Positions 10,033 to 18,559 of a DNA stretch of 64,000 bases are shown here, piece after piece. This stretch comes from Natronomonas salsuginis. Its GTDB lineage: Archaea > Halobacteriota > Halobacteria > Halobacteriales > Haloarculaceae. The notes under the pieces are model-generated. The model was not told where the DNA came from. It made no database searches and was given only the letters and a program-made list of their open reading frames with translations. Each line of letters starts with the position of its first letter. Position 1 is the stretch's first letter. The stretch lies in contig NZ_QKNX01000006.1 in the NCBI RefSeq assembly GCF_005239135.1, positions 116,616 to 180,615 of the forward strand. The letters run 5' to 3'. Both the position numbers and the translations under genes were made by a program.

Positions 10033-13000
10033 TCAGATCCAGTGACCGAGGACGTGTACCGCGCCGACGACCGCCGCACCGCCGATGGCGCTTCTCGCAC
10101 CGATCGGCGGGGCCGGGAACAACCCGAGTGGGCCGGAGCGCTCCTCGGGCTCGTCGGACGGCGTTTTCGTCGTGTCGTCCACGGGCGTGGCGGTCGTCCT
10201 GTTCATCCCTGACGACGACTCGTCTTCGCCCCCGTCGGTGTCGGTTCCGCCGGCATCGACCGATCGGTCGCCCTCGACGAGGAGCCGCCCGGACGCCTCG
10301 TCGTCGTTCGTCGAAACCGTGTACGTGTACTCGCCGGGATCGAGCGACGCCGTCTCGTCGTCGAAATCGATCGTCGCGCTCTCGTTCCCGTCGAGCTCGA
10401 CCGACCGGTTGCCGACCCGGTCGCCGTCGATCGCGAGTTCGACAGTCCCTTCCTCGGTCATGTATCCGCGATTTTCGACGGTCGCGGTGATGGCTTCGAG
10501 GGATCCGCCCGACTCGACGCTGACGTTGTCGGGGACCTCCGCGATCTCATAGTTCACCAGCGGTTCGCGTTCGCCGATGACGATCGCGTCGCGCTTGTCG
10601 ACGAGCCGTTGGTCCGCGTAGAACTCCGCTTTGACGGTCTCGCCGGGGTCGAGCGCCGACAGGTCGTGCGTCACGTTGAACGTCCCGTCGGCTCCGATCT
10701 CGACGTCCTTGATCGCGCTTCGCGCGCGCGCCCCCGAAAGGAGCTGGACCGTCACGTCGGTCCCGGGCGCGAGATTCGTCCGTCCGGTCAGCGTTCCGTT
10801 CTCCGAGTGTCGAAGGATCGGTCGTCGTTGGCCGTCGACGCGATCGTACTCCACGGACGGTGTCTCGATCGTGACCACTCTCGTTTCGGTGTCGTTGCCC
10901 GCGTCCGCGTCGGCGTACGGGAAGTGCGGTGGCGCGCCGTTCGGATCGACCGCGTCGTGGTCGACCGTCCCGAACCAGTTCACCTTCCCGGTCGAGTCGT
11001 AGCCGAACTCGAAGCGGAGTTCGTCGCCGGGCATCGGCTCGCGGTCGAACGCCGCCATTCCCCGCGTGTCCACGACGAGGTAGTAGCGATCGTACGACGG
11101 GCTCCCGTCGTTCCCGTTCGCTGGCGTGGGTACGAGATACAGCTCACCGTCGGTCGCGCCGTCGATATCCAGCACGGCGGCGGGTTCGTTTTGTCCCGGA
11201 TTGGTCTGCTCGCCATCGATACGGAGGCCGTCCGGGAACTCCAAAAGCGTCGTGAGCGTTTGCGGATCGAGACCGGGGCCGTTCGACCCCAGTCGTTCGT
11301 CCAGCCACGAGACGAGGCCGGTCAGTCCGCGCGCCTCGATCTCGAAGACGAGCCGATCGCCCTTGGCGACCGTCTTGCGCTCGGTCAACTGGCTCGTCAA
11401 CTCCTCGTCGATCGCGTCCGAGTCGTCGATGTCGTTCGCGCTCCCCTCCGGGGCGACGTACGTCGTGACGTTTTCGAACCCATCGGTGTCCGTAATGTGC
11501 AGGTTCGATCGGGCCACCGGGCGTTCGAAGTCCGGCACGCCGTCGTCGCGGACGACGACCGAGCCGCCGACGCCGGCGACGAGCCGGTATCGTCCCGGCT
11601 GTAACGGTCGGGGGAGCGCCCCAACGCCAATCGCCGATCTGAACGCGTCGAGGTCGTCGGCGTCGCCCTCGAACGTCACGTCGTCGAAGGCCTCGTCCTC
11701 GGGCGCGTGCAGGTAGCTCGTCACCGATCCCCCTTCGGCGAGGTAAACCTCCTCGCTCGGCACGTTCGTCCCGAGCAGTCGGGTGTTAACGCGAATCGTC
11801 GTATCGCCCTCGACGTGGAGGACGTCGAAGTAGTTCTCCAGAACGCTCCCCCCGCGTTCCTCGTCACCGCCGACGATGACGTACGCCTCCCCGGTGTCTT
11901 CGAGGCTGACGTCGATTTCGACGATGCCGCCCGCCCCCGTCTCGAACACGTCGCTGCCGAACTCGACGCTCACGTCGCGCTCCTCGACGGCGACCGATGC
12001 GCCGTCACGCGCGTTCGTGTCGGTCGCCGCGAACTCGAAGCCGTAGGTGGCGGCCGGAACCGGCTCGAAGGTCACCGGGATCGAATCGCCCGACTCGACG
12101 CCCTCGACTCGGATCGTCGTCTCCGAGCCCTCGATCCGCTCGACGTTCGGATTCGCCTCGCCGTCGAAGACGTCGAACAGCTCGGCCGCGTCCAGTTCCG
12201 CCGACGTGACGTTCACGTCGAAGGCCGTCGTCCGAAGTGGGGACTCGATCGTCACGTCCGTGTCGGCCCCGTCGCCGACCGCGTCGACCGCGTCGTCGGC
12301 CGGCGTCGCCGCCAACCGGTGCGATTGGACGCGGAACGCGTTCGCCTCGACAGTGGCGATCTCGTCTCCGTGGACGACGTACCAGCCGTCGTCGAGCGGT
12401 TCGGCTCCGGTGTCGATCGTTCCGGAGCCGCCGGTCGAATCGACCGATTCGATCGGCTCCCCGAGCGCGCCGTCGTCGGGATCGAACCCGTACAGCGTGT
12501 ACGCCGTGTCGGGGTCGAGGTTCCTCACCGTCACGGTTTGATTTTGGAAGACGAACTCTGTCGACGGCGGGAATCGCTCCTCGCCGTCCACCTCGTAGGC
12601 GAGTCGCGCGAGAGTGAGCGTCGCGTTCGCCTCGGCGGTTCCGTTCGAGTCGGTCACTTCGACGCCGGCCTCGTAGATCGCCCCGTCGACCGACGACTCG
12701 ATGGGGTGTTCGAGCCTGAACTCGATCGTCGCGTCGAGGTCGATCTCCGTCTTCGAGTCGTCGTCGATCTCGAACGTCGTCTCCGTTCCGTCGGTCTCGA
12801 CCGACCCGACTACCTCCACGCCGTCGGTTCGGATCTCCACGTTCGGATCGTCACCGATCGCTTCGGCGCTCCATCCGGATAGCTCGACGGTCACCGTCGC
12901 GGGACCGTCGGTCGTGTTGATGCCGGTCGCCTCGACCGCGACCGTGTGGTCGTCCTCGATACCGACCCGGGACTCGTCGTCCGCGATGGTCACGTTATCG

Positions 13001-13146
13001 ACCGTCGGTCCGTCCGCGGCGACCGGCGTCCCGACGAGCGCGATGCCCAGTAGGACGAACGCGGCCACCGCGACGAGGTGGACGCTCCGCCGGCATGGAG
13101 GGCTGACGCGGATCCCGAATGCTCGGGCGGGCGAATCGTTCGACAT
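10033..13146 (-). CDS. Large secreted, C-terminally anchored surface protein
   Basis: This 1037-residue acidic protein starts with a Sec-type signal peptide (basic N-region, then LVAVAAFVLLGIALVG, cleavage near VAADG) and ends in a hydrophobic segment (SAIGGAAVVGAVHVLG). The ectodomain looks like a chain of Ig-like beta domains: the last full one (VPDNVSVESGGSLEAITATV onward) is a CARDB-type module. A middle section around DRYYLVVDTRGMAAF resembles the haloarchaeal BGTF-type surface domain found in S-layer-like proteins; this assignment is from memory of the family. A Thr/Asp/Glu-rich stalk (about residues 975-1005) precedes the anchor, as expected for an O-glycosylated wall-spanning linker. 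Several N-x-S/T sites are present. It could be a secondary S-layer or surface glycoprotein; ligand unknown. Confidence 0.75.
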   Translation of the reverse strand: MSNDSPARAFGIRVSPPCRRSVHLVAVAAFVLLGIALVGTPVAADGPTVDNVTIADDESRVGIEDDHTVAVEATGINTTDGPATVTVELSGWSAEAIGDDPNVEIRTDGVEVVGSVETDGTETTFEIDDDSKTEIDLDATIEFRLEHPIESSVDGAIYEAGVEVTDSNGTAEANATLTLARLAYEVDGEERFPPSTEFVFQNQTVTVRNLDPDTAYTLYGFDPDDGALGEPIESVDSTGGSGTIDTGAEPLDDGWYVVHGDEIATVEANAFRVQSHRLAATPADDAVDAVGDGADTDVTIESPLRTTAFDVNVTSAELDAAELFDVFDGEANPNVERIEGSETTIRVEGVESGDSIPVTFEPVPAATYGFEFAATDTNARDGASVAVEERDVSVEFGSDVFETGAGGIVEIDVSLEDTGEAYVIVGGDEERGGSVLENYFDVLHVEGDTTIRVNTRLLGTNVPSEEVYLAEGGSVTSYLHAPEDEAFDDVTFEGDADDLDAFRSAIGVGALPRPLQPGRYRLVAGVGGSVVVRDDGVPDFERPVARSNLHITDTDGFENVTTYVAPEGSANDIDDSDAIDEELTSQLTERKTVAKGDRLVFEIEARGLTGLVSWLDERLGSNGPGLDPQTLTTLLEFPDGLRIDGEQTNPGQNEPAAVLDIDGATDGELYLVPTPANGNDGSPSYDRYYLVVDTRGMAAFDREPMPGDELRFEFGYDSTGKVNWFGTVDHDAVDPNGAPPHFPYADADAGNDTETRVVTIETPSVEYDRVDGQRRPILRHSENGTLTGRTNLAPGTDVTVQLLSGARARSAIKDVEIGADGTFNVTHDLSALDPGETVKAEFYADQRLVDKRDAIVIGEREPLVNYEIAEVPDNVSVESGGSLEAITATVENRGYMTEEGTVELAIDGDRVGNRSVELDGNESATIDFDDETASLDPGEYTYTVSTNDDEASGRLLVEGDRSVDAGGTDTDGGEDESSSGMNRTTATPVDDTTKTPSDEPEERSGPLGLFPAPPIGARSAIGGAAVVGAVHVLGHWI

Positions 13147-13230
13147 ACGACCGTCTACGGCGACGTTCTTCGCGATCCCTTATCAACCGTTGGCGGGAAT
13201 CAGTTTCCGATGCTGAGTCAGACCGGAGCT

Positions 13231-13240
13231 TGATATATAC
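13231..13240 (+). promoter_or_regulatory. TATA box for the 13268 gene
   Basis: TGATATATAC lies 28-37 bases before the ATG at 13268, the spacing expected for leaderless or nearly leaderless haloarchaeal transcription. Confidence 0.6.
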
Positions 13241-13267
13241 TCCCCGGGTACGTCCCGGCGATTACCG

Positions 13268-13669
13268 ATGCCGTCGTGCCGGAACTGCGGAACCGAGCTT
13301 ACGGAGTCTGCCCGCTTCTGTCCGAGCTGTGCCACCCCACAGACCGAGGAAGCGAGCCGGCGGCTCTCTCAGTTCATCGACGAGCGAGCGCAGCAGTTGG
13401 TCGATAGCGGCGGATCGGCAACCGGCGGATCGGCCGACGACCTCCGCCACCGGGTCCAGTACGCCCTCGGCTATCTCGGCGTGGTCGTCGGGTTATCGAC
13501 GCTGTTGGCGGGCGCGGGGGTGTTCTTCGTGCTCGCGGGGCTATTCGTCCTCCCGCCGGTCCAGACGCTCATCGAATCGCGTTTGGGTCGACCGATTGGT
13601 CCTCGACCGACCGCCGCAGCGACGGCCGCGCTCTGTGTCGTCGGCGCGGTGGCGTTCGTCGCGGTCTGA
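13268..13669 (+). CDS. Zinc-ribbon membrane protein
   Basis: This 133-residue protein has an N-terminal zinc ribbon (CRNCG at residues 4-8, CPSCA at 18-22), a polar helical linker, then two hydrophobic helices (about residues 65-100 and 112-132). This layout, ribbon in the cytosol and two helices in the membrane, is common among haloarchaeal zinc-ribbon domain proteins of unknown role. It is followed after 4 bases by another small membrane-protein gene in the same direction, so the two are probably co-transcribed from the TATA box at 13231-13240. Confidence 0.8.
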   Translation: MPSCRNCGTELTESARFCPSCATPQTEEASRRLSQFIDERAQQLVDSGGSATGGSADDLRHRVQYALGYLGVVVGLSTLLAGAGVFFVLAGLFVLPPVQTLIESRLGRPIGPRPTAAATAALCVVGAVAFVAV

Positions 13670-13673
13670 CCCA

Positions 13674-14207
13674 ATGCGAATCACCACTCTTGACGTGCTG
13701 GCGATGGTGCTCGGTGTCGTTGCTGTCGTCTTCTCCGGGTTCGTCCTCGCGCACTCGGCGTGGGGCGGCGTGGCGCTGTTGGTCGGGGGTGCGCTCGCGC
13801 TCTCGATTGCACCGCTTCGAGCGCGGATTCCAGCTGTCGCGCCCGTGGTTTGGCTCTGCTTTTTGGTGCTCCTCTCGACCGGCGTCGCGGGATTTCTGGT
13901 CGGATTCGGCGTCTTCGATTCGCCGAGCGTCGAACACGAGTGGGACGCAACGCTGCACGACGCCGACACCGCGGACGCGACCGTCGTCGTCACGGGGACC
14001 GCTGCGAACGTCGGCGACGGCCCGGCGGAGCGCGTTACGATCGACGTAACGCTGTACGACGGGGGCGGTCAGTCGCTGGACTCGGCGGACGTTCGACTGA
14101 CGAGACTTCGTGCCGGCGCGAGCCAGCAGTTCTTCGTCCGGTTCGGGCCGGATCGGGAGCTGTCGGCGTTCGAGGAGGCCGGCGTGAAACTGACTGTCGG
14201 GCCGTGA
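13674..14207 (+). CDS. Membrane protein with C-terminal FxLYD-like beta domain
   Basis: This 177-residue product has three hydrophobic helices in the first 85 residues (VLAMVLGVVAVVFSGFVLA, a Gly/Ala-rich helix, and WLCFLVLLSTGVAGFLVG), followed by an extracytoplasmic beta-rich domain of about 85 residues. That domain has the pattern of FxLYD/CARDB modules (VVVTGTAANVGDGPAERVTI), which are small Ig-like folds. The ATG at 13674 follows the previous stop by four bases. An in-frame extension upstream exists but lies inside the zinc-ribbon gene in another frame. Function unknown. Confidence 0.75.
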   Translation: MRITTLDVLAMVLGVVAVVFSGFVLAHSAWGGVALLVGGALALSIAPLRARIPAVAPVVWLCFLVLLSTGVAGFLVGFGVFDSPSVEHEWDATLHDADTADATVVVTGTAANVGDGPAERVTIDVTLYDGGGQSLDSADVRLTRLRAGASQQFFVRFGPDRELSAFEEAGVKLTVGP

Positions 14208-14283
14208 GCTGCGCGCCTCGGTACGGTAACTCCATCCCCGATACGGCCTCCAAACTTATTCCACTGGCCCATGAGTGGGCGGT

Positions 14284-14952
14284 ATGGAACTCGTCGATAT
14301 CGGATTGGTGCTTGCGGGACTGGTGTTGGTGTTCTTCGGCGCGGCGCTGTCGGTGTACGCGACCGCCCTACTCGGCTTTCTCATCGGTGTCGGCGGCGGG
14401 TACGTCATGGCCCCGCAACTGGTGGGCGCGTTCGGTACCGGCGGCGTGGTCGCGTTCGCGGCCGCGATCGTCGTCGGCGGGGCGTTGGGGGCCGCGCTCG
14501 CGTACGTCGCGCTCTCGTTTGCGACGGCGATCCCGGCGTTCGTCGTCGGCGCGTACATCGGGTTGTACGTCATCACGCCGATCTTCACCGACGGTGGCCT
14601 CGTTCGGTACCTCGTGATGATCGCCGCCGGGTTCGTCGCCGCGGCGATCGGCTTCACGCTCACCAAGTTCGCGCTGATGTTCATCACCGCGTTCGTTGGC
14701 GCGGCGTTCGCCTCGGGTGCGGTGACGCTCGCGAACCTGACCGCCGTCCGGGACAGCTTCTCGCTCGATCCGATCCTCTTCGATCCGCTCGGGTCGACGC
14801 CGCTTCTCGGTGTCGAGGTGCCGCTGTTCGGCGCGATGTTCGTCCTCGGCGTCCTCTCGCAGATCGGCCTGTTCAAACTCGGCTGGGTCGCGCGACTGGC
14901 GACCATCATCCCCGGCGTCGGTCGGGTGTTCGGCGACGGGAACGGCGAGTAG
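14284..14952 (+). CDS. Polytopic membrane protein, DUF4203/TMEM198-like
   Basis: This 222-residue protein has about seven hydrophobic helices rich in Gly and Ala (for example GFLIGVGGGYVMAPQLVGAF and FAAAIVVGGALGAALAYVAL). The repeated glycine-zipper pattern in paired helices is what I know from the TMEM198/DUF4203 group. The ATG at 14284 was preferred to a GTG at 14275. No catalytic motif is visible. It closes the co-oriented group beginning at 13268, 76 bases after the previous gene. Confidence 0.7.
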   Translation: MELVDIGLVLAGLVLVFFGAALSVYATALLGFLIGVGGGYVMAPQLVGAFGTGGVVAFAAAIVVGGALGAALAYVALSFATAIPAFVVGAYIGLYVITPIFTDGGLVRYLVMIAAGFVAAAIGFTLTKFALMFITAFVGAAFASGAVTLANLTAVRDSFSLDPILFDPLGSTPLLGVEVPLFGAMFVLGVLSQIGLFKLGWVARLATIIPGVGRVFGDGNGE

Positions 14953-14989
14953 TCGGCGCGGCCGAGTCGGCGTCCCGCGACGGGCGTAT

Positions 14990-15010
14990 GTTTATAACTG
15001 CTTTATAAAC
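14990..15010. repeat. Palindrome GTTTATAA-N5-TTATAAAC
   Basis: A perfect 8-base inverted repeat (14990-14997 and 15003-15010) with a 5-base spacer, each arm containing a TATA-like core. It lies 38 bases after the stop of the DUF4203-like gene. It could be a bidirectional promoter or an operator overlapping one. Confidence 0.5.
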
Positions 15011-15093
15011 ACTCTCGCGGAAGTACCCGGTTCTTTCATATACCGTTCCGGTTCGAACGTCCGCTGTCATCCGCTACCGCTCTGGATGTTGTG

Positions 15094-15128
15094 TATATAC
15101 GGTTGCACAGCGTTTCTTTATATACGGT
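15094..15128 (+). repeat. Direct repeat of TATATACGGT, 25 bases apart
   Basis: TATATACGGT occurs at 15094-15103 and again at 15119-15128. A related ATATACCGTT lies at 15040-15049. The copies look like tandem TATA boxes with a shared downstream CGGT. Confidence 0.5.
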
Positions 15129-15439
15129 CGAGTGTACTCGACCGCCCGGTCCAACGGACCGCCCCACCGCCTCCCCAACCGATTGCGCTGCTCGCTCGCG
15201 CCCTGCGGTCGCGACGCTGCGCTGCTCATCCCTTGCGCGAGGGCTCGCAGCCGGCTCTCACGGTCTTCGAGCCCGGCCGCCGAGCGCGCGCCGCCGCGGT
15301 CGGCGTCAGTCCCCTTCGCCGTCGGTACTGCCACGCTGCCCGAGTTTATTTATCGGCTCCCGGTCCGGCGATCGCACCCGATTTATACGCACGTCCCCGT
15401 TGCGGTGGATATTTGACCGCTGGACACCCCCTTGGAACC

Positions 15440-16525
15440 ATGTACGACGTCGTCGTCGTGGGGGCGGGACCGGCCGGCTCGCGCTTTGCGCGCTCGGCCG
15501 CCGAACGAGGGTGGGACGTGCTCGCGCTCGAATCCGGCGAGATCGGGCTCCCGCTCGCCTGCTCGGGCCACGTCAGCCTCGACGTCTGGGAGTTCGTCCC
15601 CGAGTCGGCCCGCGCCGAACTCCTGCAAAACGAGATCTACGGCGCGCGGTTTCACCTCGGCGGGGCCGACAGCCCCGCCCACCCATTTTATAAAGACGAG
15701 GTTGTCTCGAACGCGATCGACCGGGTGGAACTCGACCGGACGCTCGCCGACTGCGCCCGCGAGGCCGGGGCCGACGTTCGCGCGGGCCACACCGTCACCC
15801 GAATCGAGGAGTTCGCCGACCGCGTCGAGGTCCGGGCGAACGGCCCCGACGGCGTCGAGACGTTCACGGCTCGGCTGGTCTGTGGTGCCGACGGCCCGCG
15901 CTCGAAGGTCCGAACCGCGGTCGGGCTGCCGGAGCCCGAGGAACTGCTCCACGGCGTGTTGGGTTTCTCCGACGAGGTCGACGACGACGACTTCGTGGAC
16001 GTTCACCTGACCGTGCCACGATTTTTCGCGTGGCGCATCCCTCGACAGGAGGCCGGCGTCGAGTACGGCCTCGCCGTCGCGCCGGGCGACGACGCACCTG
16101 GGCGGTTCGAGGCGCTCGTCGACGATTACGGCGTCGAGATCGACCGCCGCTGTTCGGGGGCGATCCCGATCGGGCCGCCCGACCGGACGGTCGGCCGACG
16201 GAGCTTCCTCGTCGGCGACGCGGCGGGACAGACGAAACCGTTCACCGGCGGCGGCATCCTCTACGGGATGCGCGCCGCTGACGTCGCGGCCCGGGAGATC
16301 GATCCCGAGCGCCCCGCGTCGCTCCACGCGTACGAACACGCGTGGCGCTCGGAACTGGGCGGCGAGCAGACCCTCGGGGCGGCCATTCGGGCAGGGTATT
16401 CGCTCCCGCGACCGATCCAGCGTGCGGGGATGCGGGCGCTCTCGGGGGAGATCGGCGTTCACATGGACCGACCGACCTCGCTGTTCTCGCGGGCGCAGCT
16501 CCGGGCGATGCTGTCGTGGGACTGA
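15440..16525 (+). CDS. Geranylgeranyl reductase family FAD-dependent oxidoreductase
   Basis: This 361-residue flavoprotein has the FAD-binding dinucleotide motif VVVVGAGPAGSRFA at the N-terminus, the ACSGHVS motif near residue 36 typical of the geranylgeranyl reductase family, CGADGPRSKVR in the middle and the GDAAGQTKPFTGGGI FAD motif near residue 258. Family members saturate isoprenoid chains in archaeal membrane lipids or menaquinone; several paralogues per haloarchaeal genome are usual, so the exact substrate is not clear. The ATG at 15440 gives the canonical N-terminus; a long upstream extension in frame has no family resemblance. Followed after 25 bases by the gene at 16551. Confidence 0.85.
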   Translation: MYDVVVVGAGPAGSRFARSAAERGWDVLALESGEIGLPLACSGHVSLDVWEFVPESARAELLQNEIYGARFHLGGADSPAHPFYKDEVVSNAIDRVELDRTLADCAREAGADVRAGHTVTRIEEFADRVEVRANGPDGVETFTARLVCGADGPRSKVRTAVGLPEPEELLHGVLGFSDEVDDDDFVDVHLTVPRFFAWRIPRQEAGVEYGLAVAPGDDAPGRFEALVDDYGVEIDRRCSGAIPIGPPDRTVGRRSFLVGDAAGQTKPFTGGGILYGMRAADVAAREIDPERPASLHAYEHAWRSELGGEQTLGAAIRAGYSLPRPIQRAGMRALSGEIGVHMDRPTSLFSRAQLRAMLSWD

Positions 16526-16550
16526 TCTCCCCCGGCCCCCTGAGGACGGT

Positions 16551-17108
16551 ATGACGCGTTCCACGAACGGGCCGTTTCGGGTGCTCCCGGGACGGGCCGA
16601 CGACGAGTGGCTCCTGCTCGACGTGGCGTCGGCGGATCCCGCGTATCTCCCTCGGGCGTCGCTGCCGAACGTCTCGGTCGGCAACCGAATCGCGGGCGAA
16701 CTCGCCTGGGACGGCGAGGAGCCGGCGCTCGTCGACGCGACCGTCGAGACGGACACCCGGTTTCGGTTCCGCCGCACGGACGAGCCGATCTTCGAGGCCG
16801 CTCGAACCTGTTTCGAAACCGCCCGCGCCGAGGGCGAGGCGATGAACTCCCGTGTGACCTACGGCACCGATCGGAACCCCAACGGCGTCGTTTACACGTT
16901 CGCCGACGGTCCCGGCAGCCCCGACCTCTTTTCGGCGTTCCGCGGCGGCCACAAACCGCTCGATCCGCTGGTCGCCCGCGCCGCCGAGGGGGCCGACCCG
17001 CCCTTCTCGGTGTGGATCCTCGCTCCCCACGAGCCGTTTGTCGCCGTGTACATCGTCCTCGATCCGGACGGGCTGTTGGAGCGGACGATGGCCGACACGT
17101 ACGACTGA
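16551..17108 (+). CDS. Conserved haloarchaeal protein (DUF6663-like)
   Basis: This soluble 185-residue protein has no signal peptide or membrane segment. Its N-terminal part (FRVLPGRADDEWLLLDVAS) looks like a small beta domain, and the C-terminal half contains TYGTDRNPNGVVYTFAD and WILAPHEPFVAVYIVLDPDG. I associate this pattern with a haloarchaea-restricted family of unknown function. It follows the flavoprotein by 25 bases and is probably co-transcribed. Confidence 0.65.
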   Translation: MTRSTNGPFRVLPGRADDEWLLLDVASADPAYLPRASLPNVSVGNRIAGELAWDGEEPALVDATVETDTRFRFRRTDEPIFEAARTCFETARAEGEAMNSRVTYGTDRNPNGVVYTFADGPGSPDLFSAFRGGHKPLDPLVARAAEGADPPFSVWILAPHEPFVAVYIVLDPDGLLERTMADTYD

Positions 17109-17162
17109 CGTACGTTAGCTGTTAATTCACGAAATTGGTATATTCTTTCTAATGTTAAAATA

Positions 17163-17175
17163 ATTTTATATAATC
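17163..17175 (+). promoter_or_regulatory. Strong TATA box for the 17216 gene
   Basis: ATTTTATATAATC is the most AT-rich promoter-like element near this gene. It predicts a transcription start near 17195, inside the adjacent inverted repeat at 17182-17198. Confidence 0.6.
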
Positions 17176-17181
17176 GTGGTC

Positions 17182-17198
17182 GGTATGGGTACCATACC
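17182..17198. promoter_or_regulatory. Inverted repeat GGTATGG-GTA-CCATACC, operator candidate
   Basis: A perfect 7-base inverted repeat with a 3-base spacer lies 7 bases downstream of a TATA box and over the predicted start of transcription. A dimeric repressor bound here would block transcription. No regulator gene is adjacent. Confidence 0.55.
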
Positions 17199-17215
17199 AT
17201 CATGAGAGCAGATCC

Positions 17216-17437
17216 ATGCCCGTGAAAGAGCGACTCAACTCGGAGAAGGACGTGCTTACGCAGCTCACCGGCGTCACCGGCATCGGCTGGACGACCTCGA
17301 TACTCGGCTATCTGGGGACGCTGATCGGATACGGAAACAACCTGGTGTTGCGGCTCGGCGACCCGCGCTCCCTCCTGTATCTCGGGATCGGATTCTTCCT
17401 CGCGACGCTCGGGTTGGATCGACTCAGAGACGCCTGA
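17216..17437 (+). CDS. Small membrane protein (73 aa)
   Basis: This 73-residue protein has a polar N-terminus and two moderately hydrophobic segments (ILGYLGTLIGYGNNLVLRLG and LLYLGIGFFLATLGLDRL). The surrounding DNA is much more AT-rich than the rest of the window. A strong TATA box and an operator-like palindrome sit directly upstream and an oligo-T terminator downstream, so it looks like a stand-alone regulated unit. I do not recognise a family. Confidence 0.65.
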   Translation: MPVKERLNSEKDVLTQLTGVTGIGWTTSILGYLGTLIGYGNNLVLRLGDPRSLLYLGIGFFLATLGLDRLRDA

Positions 17438-17483
17438 TTGCGCGGTGAGGAGTGACCACTGCCAAATATATAAACTATAGATA

Positions 17484-17507
17484 CATTTTTCCCATTTTAC
17501 TTTTACT
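17484..17507 (+). terminator. Oligo-T archaeal terminator
   Basis: Three T-runs (ATTTTT, CATTTTAC, TTTTAC) in 24 bases lie between the convergent genes ending at 17437 and 17525. Archaeal RNA polymerase terminates at such runs without a hairpin. Confidence 0.55.
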
Positions 17508-17524
17508 CTGGTCCTATCGGTCTC

Positions 17525-18481
17525 TCACCCGTCCACGCCCAGCGCCGACCGCAACGCCTCGGCCGCGTCGTCGATGGCCACCTTCCCCTCGTCGAGGTAT
17601 TCGTACAGGCTCACGAACGCGTGAATCTGTGCTTCGTAGTGGAGATAGTCCGTCTCGACGCCGGCCTCGTCGAGCCGCTCGGCGTACGCCTCGCCCTCGT
17701 CTCGCAGGGGGTCGTAGCCGGCTGTCATCACCGTCGCCGAGGGGAGCCCCGAGAGGTCGCGCGCGCGGAGGGGGAACGCGTAGTGGTTGCCGATATCGGC
17801 GGCGTTGCGGTACTGGTCGTAGTACCACTCGACGCTGTCCATCTCGAGGAAGTAGTCGGTCCCGTTCTCGTCGTAGGCGTCGAACCATCGGAGCGAGGGC
17901 GGATTGACCGCCGGATAGACGAGCAACTGGTGGGCGAGATCGGGGCCGTCGCGGTCCCGCGCCGCGATCGCGATGGCCGCCGCGTGGTTCCCGCCGGCGC
18001 TGTCGCCGCCGACGGCGACGCGCTCGGGGTCGCCTCCGAGATCAGCCGCGTGCGTCGCCGCCCACTCCGTCGCCGCGTAGCTGTCCTCGAAGCCGGTCGG
18101 GAATGGGTGTTCGGGGGCCAACCGGTAGTCGATGGAGACAACGATCGTTTCTGCGCGGTTCGCCAGCCGGCGACAGAGCCCGTCGTAGGCGTCGAGCGAA
18201 CCGCGGACCCAGCCGCCGCCGTGGATGAACGCGAGCACCGGATCCGGTCCGTCTTCCGTTTCGGGTGCGTAGATGCGAAGCGGGATCGGACCGTTCGGGC
18301 CCCCGATCTCGATGTCGGTGACTTCTTCGACCGGTTCCGGGTCGGCGACGGTGAACAGTTCGTCGAGCAGTTCCCGACCCGTTTCGACCGACAGCGTCGA
18401 GGAAGGCGGCGAAATCCCGGATTCGAGCTGGTCGAGCAGCGCGGCGGCCTGGGGATCGAGCCCCTTGTCTCGTGGTGGCAT
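17525..18481 (-). CDS. Alpha/beta hydrolase, hormone-sensitive-lipase family esterase
   Basis: This 318-residue carboxylesterase has the HSL-family oxyanion motif FIHGGGWVRGS, the nucleophile elbow GGDSAGGNHA, the catalytic Asp in AGYDPLRDEG and the His in QIHAFVS. These enzymes hydrolyse short-acyl esters in the cytoplasm. The ATG at 18481 gives the normal cap domain start (MPPRDKGLDPQAAALL); the frame extends far upstream over the neighbouring gene but that part is a shadow. It is divergent from the thioesterase at 18560. No signal peptide is present. Confidence 0.9.
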   Translation of the reverse strand: MPPRDKGLDPQAAALLDQLESGISPPSSTLSVETGRELLDELFTVADPEPVEEVTDIEIGGPNGPIPLRIYAPETEDGPDPVLAFIHGGGWVRGSLDAYDGLCRRLANRAETIVVSIDYRLAPEHPFPTGFEDSYAATEWAATHAADLGGDPERVAVGGDSAGGNHAAAIAIAARDRDGPDLAHQLLVYPAVNPPSLRWFDAYDENGTDYFLEMDSVEWYYDQYRNAADIGNHYAFPLRARDLSGLPSATVMTAGYDPLRDEGEAYAERLDEAGVETDYLHYEAQIHAFVSLYEYLDEGKVAIDDAAEALRSALGVDG

Positions 18482-18559
18482 ATCTCGCGACAACGGGACG
18501 GGGGATGTTAGTCCCACCGTCCCGGCGGCTTTATGCTGTCCCGAAGCGCCCCTCCGAGC

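Larger units (their letters stand above)
14953..15439. other. Gene-free 487-base region with several promoter-like elements
   Basis: No convincing coding frame is present. The left third is unusually AT-rich for this genome and carries at least four TATA-like elements (around 14991, 15039, 15094 and 15119). The middle has two short hairpins: GTCGAG/CTCGAC with a TGTA loop near 15127-15142, and CGGTCC/GGACCG with a 3-base loop shortly after. The right half is GC-rich low-complexity sequence. Near the right end, TTTATAC around 15380 is a plausible promoter for the flavoprotein gene at 15440. The region may encode a small RNA or be decayed DNA. Confidence 0.5.

Noticed and set aside
15074..15334. 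86-codon minus-strand ORF in the gene-free region
   Set aside because: Arg/Ala/Gly-rich composition typical of GC-rich non-coding DNA, and it runs through several TATA-like elements.
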